From positions 248,001 to 312,000 of the forward strand of contig CAKUKI010000003.1 in assembly GCA_934662565.1 (NCBI GenBank): 64,000 bases of DNA, in the 5' to 3' direction. The position numbers and the translations under genes were made by a program. The notes under the pieces are model-generated. The model searched no databases. It saw only the letters and a program-made list of their open reading frames with translations, and was not told the origin of the DNA. The stretch comes from an uncultured Elusimicrobiales bacterium. Its GTDB lineage: Bacteria; Elusimicrobiota; Elusimicrobia; Elusimicrobiales; Elusimicrobiaceae. Below, one piece after another: positions 24,594-33,753 of this stretch (its first letter is position 1; each line of letters opens with the position of its first letter).

Positions 24594-26128
24594 AACATGG
24601 GTGGGTATTGCTTTTACTGCTTGCCTTGCCGGCGGGTGCGGTGCGGTTAGAGCCGCAAAGTGCGCGCGAAGCCGACTTGTATAAAACATTTATAGACGCT
24701 TTATATGCCCAGCGGGATGATTCCCCCAAGGCCCTTGATTTGTTTGAAAAAGCCCTCTCTTTGGCGCCGGATTCGGCCTATCTCAAGCGCAATATCGTGG
24801 CCACCGCCATTATGCAAAACCGCCTGCCGGAAGTGGATAAATATGCCGATTTTATTACTCCCGAAGCGGACGAAGACGATTGGACCGTGCGGGCCGCTTA
24901 TCTGTTAAAAAAACAACAAGTTGCCGCCGCTAAAGAAGCCTACCAAAAAGCGCTTGAGCTGGCACCGGAAGATGCGCGTATTGCGTACCAGTATTTACTG
25001 CTTTTGGCGTACGAAGGCACCCCGCAAGCGGTGGAAGAAATGCAAGATTTGGCGGAAAAACTGCCCCCATTGGCGCCTGCGGTGTATGTGGAAATTGGCA
25101 AACTTTACTGGCGCGCCAATGACCCGCAAAAAGCATTAACCTTTTACAATAAAGCAACGGATATAGACCCCAATTACGAAGACGCCTATTTAGGGCGGGC
25201 GGAACTGTTTGAGCGGACGTCCAATTTCTTTTTTATGCTGCGGGAATACGAACTGCTTGAGAAAATAGGCTATAAAAGTGCGGATATGTACACGCGCATG
25301 GGTTCCGTTTATTTGGTGGGCAAAGATTTGGAAAACGCCCAAAAGTATTACCAACTGGCGCTTGAGTTGGACCCCAAGGATGTAAACGCTAACTATTTTT
25401 TAACCTTACTGGCCGAGCAACGGCAGGATTGGCCGCAGGCGTTGGCTCATGTTCAAGCCGCTGCGGATTATAACGAAAATTCCGGCAAGTGGCTGCAAGC
25501 CAGTTTTTACCAGCAAAAAATGGGGGATTCTAAGGCTTCTTTGCATACCTTAAAACAGGCATATAAACAGTTTGAAGACAGCGTGGAAATTGGCTATTTT
25601 TATGCGCTGGCCTTACAAGATGCCAACCAACCCCGTATGGCGGCGCGGGTGCTTAAAAAAGTAGTAGCGGCCCGACCGGAATATCTGGATGCGCGGTTGG
25701 CGTATGCGTTTACGTTGGAAAGCCTAAAAAAATACAAAGAAATGCAAACCCAGCTGCAAGCCATACTGGCACAGGAAGAAAACAACGCTCCGGCTTATAA
25801 CTTATGGGCGTACAGTTTGGCCCAGCGCAACACCCAGTTGCAAAAAGCCCAACAAATGGCAGAAAAAGCGGTGGCCTTACAGCCTCAAGATGGCTCTTAT
25901 CAAGATACGCTGGGGTGGGTGTATTACCGGCGCGGGGAATATGCACGCGCGCTGGATATTTTACAGGGGATAGACCCAGCAGTTGTGGACGAAAACCCGG
26001 AAATTGCCTATCACTTGGGGCTTACTTACTGGGCACTGGGTCAAACGCAAAAAGCCCGCGCGTATGTGGTGCAAGCGGCGGACGGCGGCTGGAAACCGGC
26101 CCAAAAATTTCGCAAGAAACACTTTTAA
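24590..26128 (+). CDS. Exported tetratricopeptide-repeat protein
   Basis: A signal peptide (about 1-17, MKHGWVLLLLLALPAGA) precedes roughly a dozen TPR units spread over 490 residues. Clear ones include YQKALELAPEDARIAY, FYNKATDIDPNYEDAYLGRA and YYQLALELDPKDVNANYF. It is a periplasmic or outer-membrane-associated scaffold without catalytic motifs. The start overlaps rimI by ATGA. The stop is followed by a bidirectional terminator. Confidence 0.85.
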   Translation: MKHGWVLLLLLALPAGAVRLEPQSAREADLYKTFIDALYAQRDDSPKALDLFEKALSLAPDSAYLKRNIVATAIMQNRLPEVDKYADFITPEADEDDWTVRAAYLLKKQQVAAAKEAYQKALELAPEDARIAYQYLLLLAYEGTPQAVEEMQDLAEKLPPLAPAVYVEIGKLYWRANDPQKALTFYNKATDIDPNYEDAYLGRAELFERTSNFFFMLREYELLEKIGYKSADMYTRMGSVYLVGKDLENAQKYYQLALELDPKDVNANYFLTLLAEQRQDWPQALAHVQAAADYNENSGKWLQASFYQQKMGDSKASLHTLKQAYKQFEDSVEIGYFYALALQDANQPRMAARVLKKVVAARPEYLDARLAYAFTLESLKKYKEMQTQLQAILAQEENNAPAYNLWAYSLAQRNTQLQKAQQMAEKAVALQPQDGSYQDTLGWVYYRRGEYARALDILQGIDPAVVDENPEIAYHLGLTYWALGQTQKARAYVVQAADGGWKPAQKFRKKHF

Positions 26129-26142
26129 GTTTTTTTCCGCAC

Positions 26143-26171
26143 AAAAAAGCCTCCCCAATGGGAGGCTTTTT
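26143..26171. terminator. Bidirectional terminator between TPR gene and tpk
   Basis: GCCTCCC and GGGAGGC pair around CAAT; six A precede and five T follow, so it can work for both converging genes. Confidence 0.88.
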
Positions 26172-26185
26172 CGGGTATCTGTGCA

Positions 26186-26800
26186 TTAATCTTCTATATA
26201 CAAAAGCATAAAGCCGCTTTCAAATTGCACGGTTATTTGCTCTTGTTGCGCGCAGTTGCTTAAGGTGCGGCCGGTGTGCCCCAGCGTTAGCTGGGCATTG
26301 GTTAAGGGGTATTGCGTGCCGCTCAAGTTTACTTGGGTGCAATCGGTAAACGGAATTAAACTCACCCGCGCCCCCTTCCGCACGGCCTTTTGCGTGCCGC
26401 GTACCAGCGGATAAATTTTCCAACCGTCGGCAGCAAAATAAATATCTAATGCGGGTAAATAAGAATAGACGGATAAAAAATTGCCAATAGAAAAATCCCA
26501 CCGTCCGCCCACACTGCCCACAATGCACACGCGCCCCGCGTGGTGGGCTTGGAGCCAATCCAGTGCTTTTTCCAAATCAGTATTATCTTGGCGGGGCACC
26601 CTCAACACTTGCTCGGGCGCGGACGCAAGGGAATCCAAATCTCCAATTACAAGGTCCGGCGTGATACCCGCCGTACAGGCTTTGTCCGCCCCGCCGTCCG
26701 CGGCTAGAATAAAGGTGGCTTCCTGTGCCAGACGCGCCAGTAAAGCGGACGAAGGTAAAATTCCATTACCGATAAGTAATACGTTTGACAGGTTTTGCAT
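26186..26800 (-). CDS. Thiamine pyrophosphokinase
   Basis: Converts thiamine and ATP to thiamine pyrophosphate. Motifs: AADGGADKA, the GDLDS metal site (LVIGDLDSLAS), QDNTDLEKAL and SVGGRWDFSIGN, all typical of TPK. The 204-residue length fits. Its ATG lies inside the end of the SSS symporter gene (35-bp overlap) with AGGAAA as ribosome site, so the two are translated from one message. Confidence 0.92.
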   Translation of the reverse strand: MQNLSNVLLIGNGILPSSALLARLAQEATFILAADGGADKACTAGITPDLVIGDLDSLASAPEQVLRVPRQDNTDLEKALDWLQAHHAGRVCIVGSVGGRWDFSIGNFLSVYSYLPALDIYFAADGWKIYPLVRGTQKAVRKGARVSLIPFTDCTQVNLSGTQYPLTNAQLTLGHTGRTLSNCAQQEQITVQFESGFMLLYIED

Positions 26801-28223
26801 AGTTTCCTAAACAGTATATTAAAATAACGGCTAGGCCGATAAGAAGCCCAATATAAAAAGGGTCTAATGTTTGGGCCGCGCCGGACAAGCCCCGACAAAA
26901 ATCACTCTGGGCATTACGCAGGAAAACGGGCAAAAAGCGCCACAGGGTCATGCCAGCCGCACTGGTAAGGGAGGCCGCCACAAACGTATTATCCGTAATG
27001 CGCCACGGAAAAAGGTATCCCATTAAAATAGGCACTAACAAACAGGCCGAAAAGTACGAGCCCAGCGTGAGCCAAATTTCCTTAAAACTGCCCTTAAAAG
27101 CCGTGGCCAGCAGCACCGCCAGTGCCCCTACGGCAAACAGAGAAATACGGTTGGATAAGACCACATTTTTGAAGCGGCTTCTTAATAAATCAAAACTTAA
27201 TGTATTAGACGCAATAAACAAAAAAGAATTTAAGGTGGATAAAATAATGGCTAAAATACCGGCCACAAAAAAGCCTTTCAGGCCGGTGGGTAAAAGTTGT
27301 ATGGCGTAAAAGAAGTAGGCTTCGGCGGGGTGGGCATCCGGCAGTAAAGCGCGCGCATACAGGGAGCCGGCAGTGGTGCATAAATCAAAACAAAACCAAA
27401 TAAAGGTGGAAATTAAAACGCCTTTTTTTACAACCGCCGGAGATTCTGCCGCAAAACAACGCTGGTAAAAACTGGGGTCTATCAGTGCAGATAGGGCAAT
27501 AAAACCCCAAATCAGCGTGTTCATAATGCCGTTTCCGCCGGTTAAGGTAAAGTGTCCGGCCGGTAAGTGGGCTTTGAGGAACCCCCACCCGCCAAAGGCA
27601 TGTACGGAAAATAATACTACCAGTAGCACCGCCGCGCACATAACGGCAAATTGTACTACGTCGGAAAATACCACACTCTTAAATCCACCCCATACGGAGT
27701 ATAAGCACGAAAACATCGTGCCGAGTATCATACCTTGCAAAATGCTAATACCAAACACCATATTTAAGAACATCCCCAAACTTAACGCATAGGCAATAGG
27801 GGTAATATAAAAAAATGTAAAAACCGCGGCGGTTTTGGCGGCTTTGGGGCCAAACATCCGTCCGGCCAAATCCGGCAAGGTGATGGATTGGTAGGCCGCC
27901 ACTTTGTTGGCAATAAACAAAGCAAAAATAATGTACGCCGCATACCAAAAAACACCTTGTGTCACAAAGTTGTAAATGCCATAGTTAAATGTAATTTCAT
28001 TCACGCCAAAGATGCCGCCGTACCAAGTGGCTACTAGGGTGGCTACAAACAGGGGCAGCGTCAGCCGCCGGCCCATCAGCAGGTAGTCCAGCGCTTTATT
28101 GCCGCCTTTTTTCAAGCGGACATTGCCGTAAATAGCCACGCCGGCTGTAAGCGCCAAAATTAAAAAAAATACGCTCCAGTCTTGCCAAGCCAAATAAGTT
28201 AAAGTAGTCAGTTTAGGTAGCAT
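26766..28223 (-). CDS. Sodium:solute symporter (SSS family), candidate thiamine transporter
   Basis: A 485-residue membrane protein with about 13 helices of the SSS/LeuT fold (LLMGRRLTLPLFVATLVATWYGG, TLPDLAGRMFG, VWGGFKSVVFSDVVQF). GAAGGA sits before the ATG. The substrate is not evident from the protein. Because thiamine pyrophosphokinase overlaps its 3' end, a thiamine or thiamine-precursor substrate is likely; some SSS members (ThiV) have been predicted as thiamine transporters. I saw no TPP riboswitch: only 45 bp, filled by a terminator, separates it from the next gene. Confidence 0.85.
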   Translation of the reverse strand: MLPKLTTLTYLAWQDWSVFFLILALTAGVAIYGNVRLKKGGNKALDYLLMGRRLTLPLFVATLVATWYGGIFGVNEITFNYGIYNFVTQGVFWYAAYIIFALFIANKVAAYQSITLPDLAGRMFGPKAAKTAAVFTFFYITPIAYALSLGMFLNMVFGISILQGMILGTMFSCLYSVWGGFKSVVFSDVVQFAVMCAAVLLVVLFSVHAFGGWGFLKAHLPAGHFTLTGGNGIMNTLIWGFIALSALIDPSFYQRCFAAESPAVVKKGVLISTFIWFCFDLCTTAGSLYARALLPDAHPAEAYFFYAIQLLPTGLKGFFVAGILAIILSTLNSFLFIASNTLSFDLLRSRFKNVVLSNRISLFAVGALAVLLATAFKGSFKEIWLTLGSYFSACLLVPILMGYLFPWRITDNTFVAASLTSAAGMTLWRFLPVFLRNAQSDFCRGLSGAAQTLDPFYIGLLIGLAVILIYCLGNYAKPVKRITYR

Positions 28224-28235
28224 GGTGCATCCTTC

Positions 28236-28262
28236 AAAAAATAGGGGCCCCGAAGGACCCCT
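28236..28262 (-). terminator. Terminator after the first YfcC-type gene
   Basis: On the minus strand AGGGGTCC pairs with GGGCCCCT around TTCG (one G-U), then ATTTTTT. It separates the YfcC-type gene from the SSS/tpk unit. Confidence 0.85.
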
Positions 28263-28268
28263 TTTATT

Positions 28269-29660
28269 TTACCAAATATAATACGCTGGGATAAGTACCA
28301 GCATGGATAAAACAATTAAAATAATTTCTAATTTCATAAACCATTTTACCCATTGGGGGTAGGAAATCCCCGCCAAGGCCAAGGCGCCCATGGTGACGGG
28401 AGCCGTGGGAATAATCGGGTTGCCCCAACCTTCCCCAAACTGATAGGCCAAAATAACCACTTGGCGCGATACGCCCACCAAATCCCCCAGCGGAACCATA
28501 ATCGGCATAGTTAAAACTGCTTGGCCGGAGCCGGAGGCAATAAAAAAGTTGAGCACCGTTTGGATGATAAACATAGCTTGCGGGGCCAAAACGGAGGGCA
28601 ACATGCCGATACTTTTAGTCATGGAGTGCAGGAACGTATCTAAAATATAGCCGTTGGTGGCCACAATTACAATAGAGCGCGCGAGCGCCATTAAAATACA
28701 TACGCTCACCATGGATTGCGCACCGGCAATAATGGCGTCCGTACTTTGGTTGACGTTCAGTTTACCAAAATATGCGGCGGCAATCGTCACGCCCAAAAAT
28801 ACGGCGGCAATTTCCGTCATATACCATTGGTATTTGATAATGCCGAAAAACAGGATTCCCATACCCGCCGCAAACGAGGCCAACACCAGTTTGTGTGCCC
28901 GAGTCAGGCGGAAAGAATCGTCCACCACTACGTCATTAATTACTTGCAGTTCGGCGCGTTTTTCCAAATCCATTTTATAGGTTAAACTTTTGGTCGGGTT
29001 TTTGCGGACCCGTTCCCCATAAATGCTAAAGAAGGTAGCCACTACCGCAGTAAACAGGAACCAAACGCCTAGGCGCAGTTCCCAGCCGGAATACATGGGA
29101 AGCTCGGCAATGGTTTGGGCAATACCCACCGTAAACGGGTTGACGAAGGCGGAGGAAAACCCCGTAAACGCCCCGATAAACGGAATGGACATTCCCACCA
29201 CGGTATCATACCCCAGCGAAATAGCCAGCGGAATGAAAATGGGAATAAAAATGAGTGTTTCTTCTTCCATGCCGAACAGCGCCCCGCACAGCGAGAACAT
29301 AAACATACACGCAGGGATAAAAAACTTGCGGTATTGGGGGTGGGTGGAAAAGAAATAGCTTATTTTTTTGATGACCGTGTTAATAGCACCGGTACGCTCA
29401 ATGACGGTAAATAACGCGCCTACCACTAAAATAAACGCAATAATCTCCGCACATTGGGTAAACCCTTCCACGGGTGCTTTTAATACGCCGATACCTTGCG
29501 GGTTGGCGGATACATCATGGTAGGAACCGGCTTGCACATAGGTTCTACCGTCTTTTTCCACGCGGTTGTATTGGCCGGTGGGAACAATCCAAGTCAGTGC
29601 CGCTACAAACAACATAATGGAAAAGACTAGGAAGTAGGTATTGCACAGCAGTTTTTTCAT
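28269..29660 (-). CDS. YfcC-family (C4-dicarboxylate/arginine-type) membrane carrier
   Basis: A 463-residue integral membrane protein with about 12 helices. It carries the N-terminal TWIVPTGQYNRVEKDGRTYVQAGSY loop and the FFIASGSGQAVLTMPIMVPLGDL segment of the YfcC/DcuC-like family (ion transporter superfamily). Substrates in the family include dicarboxylates, amino acids or peptides; none can be assigned here. A TATACT -10 and AAGAGGA lie upstream. It is a paralogue of the next gene in tandem. Confidence 0.85.
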   Translation of the reverse strand: MKKLLCNTYFLVFSIMLFVAALTWIVPTGQYNRVEKDGRTYVQAGSYHDVSANPQGIGVLKAPVEGFTQCAEIIAFILVVGALFTVIERTGAINTVIKKISYFFSTHPQYRKFFIPACMFMFSLCGALFGMEEETLIFIPIFIPLAISLGYDTVVGMSIPFIGAFTGFSSAFVNPFTVGIAQTIAELPMYSGWELRLGVWFLFTAVVATFFSIYGERVRKNPTKSLTYKMDLEKRAELQVINDVVVDDSFRLTRAHKLVLASFAAGMGILFFGIIKYQWYMTEIAAVFLGVTIAAAYFGKLNVNQSTDAIIAGAQSMVSVCILMALARSIVIVATNGYILDTFLHSMTKSIGMLPSVLAPQAMFIIQTVLNFFIASGSGQAVLTMPIMVPLGDLVGVSRQVVILAYQFGEGWGNPIIPTAPVTMGALALAGISYPQWVKWFMKLEIILIVLSMLVLIPAYYIW

Positions 29661-29704
29661 TTTTTTCTTTGTTTTCCTCTTTTAGTATAGCGTGTTTTAC
29701 ATAA

Positions 29705-29760
29705 AATTATCCCGCCGGCTCAAACAAGGGGTGTAGCCCCAAAAATTGCGGCGGGATAAA
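29705..29760 (-). terminator. Nested hairpin between the two YfcC-type genes
   Basis: ATCCCGCCG and CGGCGGGAT form an outer stem around an inner GGGG/CCCC hairpin; the minus-strand product ends in a T-rich stretch. It probably terminates the 29768-31234 gene. Confidence 0.55.
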
Positions 29761-29767
29761 AAAGCAA

Positions 29768-31234
29768 TTATTGCCACTTCATTAAATACGGCGGCACCAA
29801 TAAAGCAAAAGATAATAAATACATCAGCACCAGTAGCGGCAACATCCATTTAAGCCACTTGCCGTAAGCAATACGGGCAAAGCCGATGGCGGCAATCGTC
29901 ACGGGGTCCGTGGGGATAACCATATTCAGCCAGCTGCCGCCCAGTTGGAAGGCCAGCACCATGGTTTGGCGCGTAATGCCAATTAAGTCCGCCAACGGCG
30001 CCAAAATGGGCATAGTCAAAACCGCTTTGCCGGAGCCGGACGGAATGAAAAAGTCTATCACCGTTTGCAATACCATAGCCGCCCAAGAAGCGCACACCGG
30101 ATGCAAATGTTTAATCAGGCTGGACATATACTCCAGCAGTGTATCCAAAATATGCCCGTTGTTGGCAATTAACACAATGGCTTGCGCAAAGCATAGTAGC
30201 ATGGCAATTTCCGCCATGCCGCGCACCCCTTCAAAAAAAGCGTCGTTAAATTGGCTCATTTTCATCCGGCCGAGGATGGCGCACAAAAAACCGATACCTA
30301 AAAATAAGGCCGCAATTTCCGTAATGTACCAACCGGTAGCTTCCAAGTGGAGCATTTCCATTAAGTCCACACCCCACATACCTTTAATCATATCGCAAAT
30401 TTGCGGTTTTAATACGCCCACTACTAGCCCGACCATGCCTAACCCAAAAGCCAAGAGTACCAGTTTTTGGCGGCGGGTCATGCGGGTTTCTTCTTTATTG
30501 AGTTTCAGCTCTTTGCGCTTTTCAATATCAAAATCGTACGTTAAACTGGCTTGCGGATTTTTGCGGATTTTGCGCGCATATACGCTTAACCAAGTAATCA
30601 CAACGCTGGTGCAGATAATCCAAATAATAAAACGGTAGCCAATGCCGGAATACAGCGGCACTTGCGCAATACCTTGGGCAATACCCACCGTAAACGGGTT
30701 GGTAAACGCGGCCGCAAATCCTACACCCGCACCAATAAACGGAATGGCGGTTCCGAGGGCGGAGTCATAACCTAATGAAAGCGCTAGGGGGATAAAAATA
30801 GGGATAAAAATGAGCGCTTCCTCGCACATGCCAAAGGTGGCCCCGCAGAGCGAAAAAGTGATAATACCCAAAGGAATAAACAAAAAGCGCAGTTTGGGGC
30901 GGCGTTGAAAAAACGCACTGGCCGCCTGAATGCCCGCCGTAATGGCTCCCGTTTTTTCCACCACGCTTAACACCCCGCCGATAACCAGCAGAAATACTAC
31001 CACTTCCGCCGTGTTGGAAAAACCTTGAATGGGGGCTTTTAATACATCAAACAACCCTTGCGGATTGGCCGGTACCGGATGATACGTTCCGGCAACTACC
31101 ACTTGGCGGCCGTCTACCTCAATTTTTTCATACGCGCCGCTGGGCACAATCCACGTCATAACGGCTACTACACCGATAATGGCCAAAATAATGGCGAATG
31201 TGTTTAACTTAATTTTGGATAAAATCCTAGACAT
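29768..31234 (-). CDS. YfcC-family membrane carrier, second copy
   Basis: A 488-residue paralogue of the preceding carrier, with the same TWIVPSGAYEKIEVDGRQVVVAGTY opening and FFIPSGSGKAVLTMPILAPLADLIG signature. It has an additional 25-residue insertion near residue 285 (CDMIKGMWGVDLMEML). AGGAAG precedes the ATG. The two copies are clearly diverged in side chains but colinear throughout, so they arose by an old tandem duplication or as two recruited relatives. Confidence 0.85.
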   Translation of the reverse strand: MSRILSKIKLNTFAIILAIIGVVAVMTWIVPSGAYEKIEVDGRQVVVAGTYHPVPANPQGLFDVLKAPIQGFSNTAEVVVFLLVIGGVLSVVEKTGAITAGIQAASAFFQRRPKLRFLFIPLGIITFSLCGATFGMCEEALIFIPIFIPLALSLGYDSALGTAIPFIGAGVGFAAAFTNPFTVGIAQGIAQVPLYSGIGYRFIIWIICTSVVITWLSVYARKIRKNPQASLTYDFDIEKRKELKLNKEETRMTRRQKLVLLAFGLGMVGLVVGVLKPQICDMIKGMWGVDLMEMLHLEATGWYITEIAALFLGIGFLCAILGRMKMSQFNDAFFEGVRGMAEIAMLLCFAQAIVLIANNGHILDTLLEYMSSLIKHLHPVCASWAAMVLQTVIDFFIPSGSGKAVLTMPILAPLADLIGITRQTMVLAFQLGGSWLNMVIPTDPVTIAAIGFARIAYGKWLKWMLPLLVLMYLLSFALLVPPYLMKWQ

Positions 31235-31347
31235 TGCTTCCTGTTTTTACCTCTTTTTCAATATAAATAACAAACTATTATTTTACAAAATAACGCTTTA
31301 TAAGCGGGCAATTTTTTTGTATTTGTTTTTGGCGGCGTGTTTTTTTA

Positions 31348-31353
31348 TATACT
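31348..31353 (+). promoter_or_regulatory. -10 element 6 nt from the rsmI start codon
   Basis: TATACT followed by TTATAT and ATG. The 18 bases before the ATG contain no G, so there is no Shine-Dalgarno. The expected transcription start falls on the A of ATG. Confidence 0.6.
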
Positions 31354-31359
31354 TTATAT

Positions 31360-32058
31360 ATGCTTTATATTGTGCCAACCCCTATCGGGAATTTGCAAGA
31401 TATTACCCTGCGCGCGTTAGAGGTATTAAAAACGTGTGACGCCGTGCTGTGCGAAGACACCCGCCGCACCCAAATTTTACTTTCCCATTTTGCCATTTCT
31501 AAACCGACATACCGTTATAACGAAAATGACGATTTTTCTATCCGCCGTTGCGTGGAAGTATTGGAAAGCGGCAAAACGTGTGCGTTGGTGTCCGATTGCG
31601 GCACCCCGTGCATTTCTGACCCGGGGTGGCGGCTCGTAAAAGCGGCGGTGGAAAAGGGGATTAAAGTTTCCTCTCTCCCCGGCCCCAGCGCGGTAGCGTG
31701 TGCATTGGCCGGTGCGGGCATTACCGGCGGCGCGTTTACCTTTTTGGGTTTTTTGCCCCGCAAATCGGGGCGCGCGGCCAAATTGTTGGCTAGTGCGTAT
31801 GGGGTGGGTAATCCGGTAGTGGTGTATGAATCGCCCTACCGCGTTATTAAAATGTTGGGATTGATTGCCAAAACGCTGGGAGAAACAACGCCGGTCATTT
31901 TGGCGCGGGAACTTAGCAAAGTGTACGAGGAATGGCTCCGCGGTACGGCGGCAAGTTTGGCGGCGGATTTAGGCAAAAAGCATAAAGTGCAGGGTGAATT
32001 TGTAATGATTATAGACCGCCCCCACAAGGAAGAAAAAGATGAAGACGCAGATTTTTAA
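31360..32058 (+). CDS. rsmI: 16S rRNA C1402 2'-O-methyltransferase RsmI
   Basis: SAM-dependent methyltransferase modifying C1402 in the ribosomal P site. The N-terminal LYIVPTPIGNLQDITLRAL is diagnostic, followed by CEDTRRTQ, VSDCGTPCISDPG and SLPGPSAV. The 232-residue product lacks the C-terminal extension of some homologues. The message looks leaderless. The end overlaps tsaC by 20 bp, suggesting coupled translation. Confidence 0.95.
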   Translation: MLYIVPTPIGNLQDITLRALEVLKTCDAVLCEDTRRTQILLSHFAISKPTYRYNENDDFSIRRCVEVLESGKTCALVSDCGTPCISDPGWRLVKAAVEKGIKVSSLPGPSAVACALAGAGITGGAFTFLGFLPRKSGRAAKLLASAYGVGNPVVVYESPYRVIKMLGLIAKTLGETTPVILARELSKVYEEWLRGTAASLAADLGKKHKVQGEFVMIIDRPHKEEKDEDADF

Positions 32059-32671
32059 CGCCGCCTCTTTAACGGGGGCGCAACTTGCGCGCGCCGCGCG
32101 GGATATTGCCCAAGGCGCGGTGGCGGTGTTTCCGACGGATACGGTATACGGCATAGGTACTTATGCGTTTAACGAGGAGTCCATTTCCCGCATTTATGCT
32201 CTTAAAAACCGCCCGTCCGGCAGTGCGTTGCAGATTTTAACGGGTACGGTGGAACAGGCCAAAGCCATTACGCAGTGGGGCCCGCAAGCGCAAAAATTGG
32301 CACAAGCCTTTTGGCCGGGGGCGTTGACGGTTATTTTGCCGGCCAACGCGGCGGGAAAACCGCTGTTGCGTGGGTTTGCGGCCTTGGGGATTCGGGTGCC
32401 TAAAAACAATTTTTTAGTAGAATTATTAACCCAAATGGGGGGGGCGCTGGCTTCCACCAGTGCCAATTTGCACGGCCAGCCTACGCTCACGCAGGAAAAG
32501 GATATTCTGCAAACGTTTGACGGCAAAGCGGACTACATTTTTTTAGGCGGTACGCTTTCTCCGGTGGCGTCCAGTGTAATTAATTTGGCGCAAACTCCGG
32601 CGCATTTAATACGGGAAGGGGCCGTTTCCCGCGCCCGTTTGGAAGAAGTTTTAGGCGAAACAATAGATTGA
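32039..32671 (+). CDS. tsaC: Threonylcarbamoyl-AMP synthase (Sua5/YwlC/TsaC)
   Basis: Makes threonylcarbamoyl-AMP from threonine, bicarbonate and ATP, the first step of t6A37. Motifs: AVFPTDTVYGIGTYAFN, IYALKNRPS (KRP-like), FWPGALTVIL and STSANLHGQPT. At 210 residues it is the single-domain YwlC/TsaC form without the Sua5 C-terminal domain. It complements tsaE and tsaB in this window. Confidence 0.93.
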   Translation: MKTQIFNAASLTGAQLARAARDIAQGAVAVFPTDTVYGIGTYAFNEESISRIYALKNRPSGSALQILTGTVEQAKAITQWGPQAQKLAQAFWPGALTVILPANAAGKPLLRGFAALGIRVPKNNFLVELLTQMGGALASTSANLHGQPTLTQEKDILQTFDGKADYIFLGGTLSPVASSVINLAQTPAHLIREGAVSRARLEEVLGETID

Positions 32672-32684
32672 GAGGTATAACCTT

Positions 32685-33665
32685 ATGAGTATGTTTGAAA
32701 TGTTTGTTTCTTACTCGTTGTTGGTGGCGGCGTCGCTTTCTTTACTTACATATTGGATAACGCGCAAATTTGTGCTTAAAAAAATGAGCCGTACCATTAT
32801 GAAGGCGGAACACAATTACCAACAGCAAATTGCCTCTTTGCAGCAGCAACTTTCCGGTAAAGTGAATATTTTGGAAGGTATGGTGGAAAAACTGCGTCTT
32901 TCCAATCAGGAACTCAGCCGCTTAAATGACATCCGCAGTAAATTTATGTCTATTGTAGCGCACGATTTGCGCCAGCCGCTATCTTCCATTCAAGGGTTTA
33001 CGTCTGTGCTGATGATGGATAACCCGCAAGGCGGTGCGGGTAATAACGACCAAATTGCCCTTAATAACATTATTAAAGCTACGGACAATATGAACCTGCT
33101 GATGGCGGATTTGATGGATATTTCCATGATAGAATCCGGCAAATTCAAAATGGATTTTAAGAATTTTGTGTTTAATGCGCTGGTGACGGATGTGGTGGCC
33201 TTGCAGGCGGTCAACGCGCAGAAAAAAGGTATCTTTTTGCAGACGTATGAATTTCCGGAAGAAATTACCGTGTATGCGGACCGCTTCCGCATTTCGCAAG
33301 TGATAAATAATTTGTTGGGCAATTCCATTAAATTTGCTCCCACCGGCGGGCGGGTGGAATTGCGCTATTACACGCAGAATGAAAATTTGTTTTTTGCCGT
33401 GTCTGATAACGGCCCCGGTATTTCCCATGGGGAAAAAGAAAAAATCTTTCAAAAATTCCATCAGGCGGGTAACGACCGCAATGTAAAAAAACAGGGGTGG
33501 GGTTTGGGGCTTTCTATCGCGCAGGAAATTGTAAACGCGCACAACGGCGCCATTGGGGTGGAAAGTGCCGGATTGGGCCAAGGGGCTACTTTCTGGTTTA
33601 CCATTCCGCTTTCTTCTCCGGTGCCGGACACGCTGCCGCCCAAACCGTTGGAAGATGCTCAATAA
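32685..33665 (+). CDS. Membrane sensor histidine kinase
   Basis: One N-terminal membrane helix (about 8-24) leads through a short coiled coil (35-80) directly into a HisKA domain. The phospho-accepting His is at 93 (IVAHDLRQPLSSIQG). The HATPase domain follows: N box (NNLLGNSIKFAP), DNGPGIS and GWGLGLSIAQEIV. There is no periplasmic sensor domain, so it may sense the membrane or a partner protein. No response regulator is adjacent, so it is an orphan here. It is cotranscribed with rsmI and tsaC. Confidence 0.9.
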   Translation: MSMFEMFVSYSLLVAASLSLLTYWITRKFVLKKMSRTIMKAEHNYQQQIASLQQQLSGKVNILEGMVEKLRLSNQELSRLNDIRSKFMSIVAHDLRQPLSSIQGFTSVLMMDNPQGGAGNNDQIALNNIIKATDNMNLLMADLMDISMIESGKFKMDFKNFVFNALVTDVVALQAVNAQKKGIFLQTYEFPEEITVYADRFRISQVINNLLGNSIKFAPTGGRVELRYYTQNENLFFAVSDNGPGISHGEKEKIFQKFHQAGNDRNVKKQGWGLGLSIAQEIVNAHNGAIGVESAGLGQGATFWFTIPLSSPVPDTLPPKPLEDAQ

Positions 33666-33693
33666 AACATTTTGGAAATTTATAAAAAATAAT

Positions 33694-33730
33694 CCCCCAG
33701 CCGGTAGAAATGCGTGCTGGGGGTGTTTTT
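33694..33730 (+). terminator. Terminator after the histidine kinase
   Basis: CCCCCAGC (33694-33701) pairs with GCTGGGGG (33716-33723) over a 14-base loop; TGTTTTT follows. Confidence 0.75.
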
Positions 33731-33753
33731 AGTTGTGATAGGAAAGTCAGCCC

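Noticed and set aside
28224..28268. Possible TPP riboswitch before the SSS/tpk unit
   Set aside because: Only 45 bp is available and a clear terminator hairpin fills it; no THI-box sequence is present.
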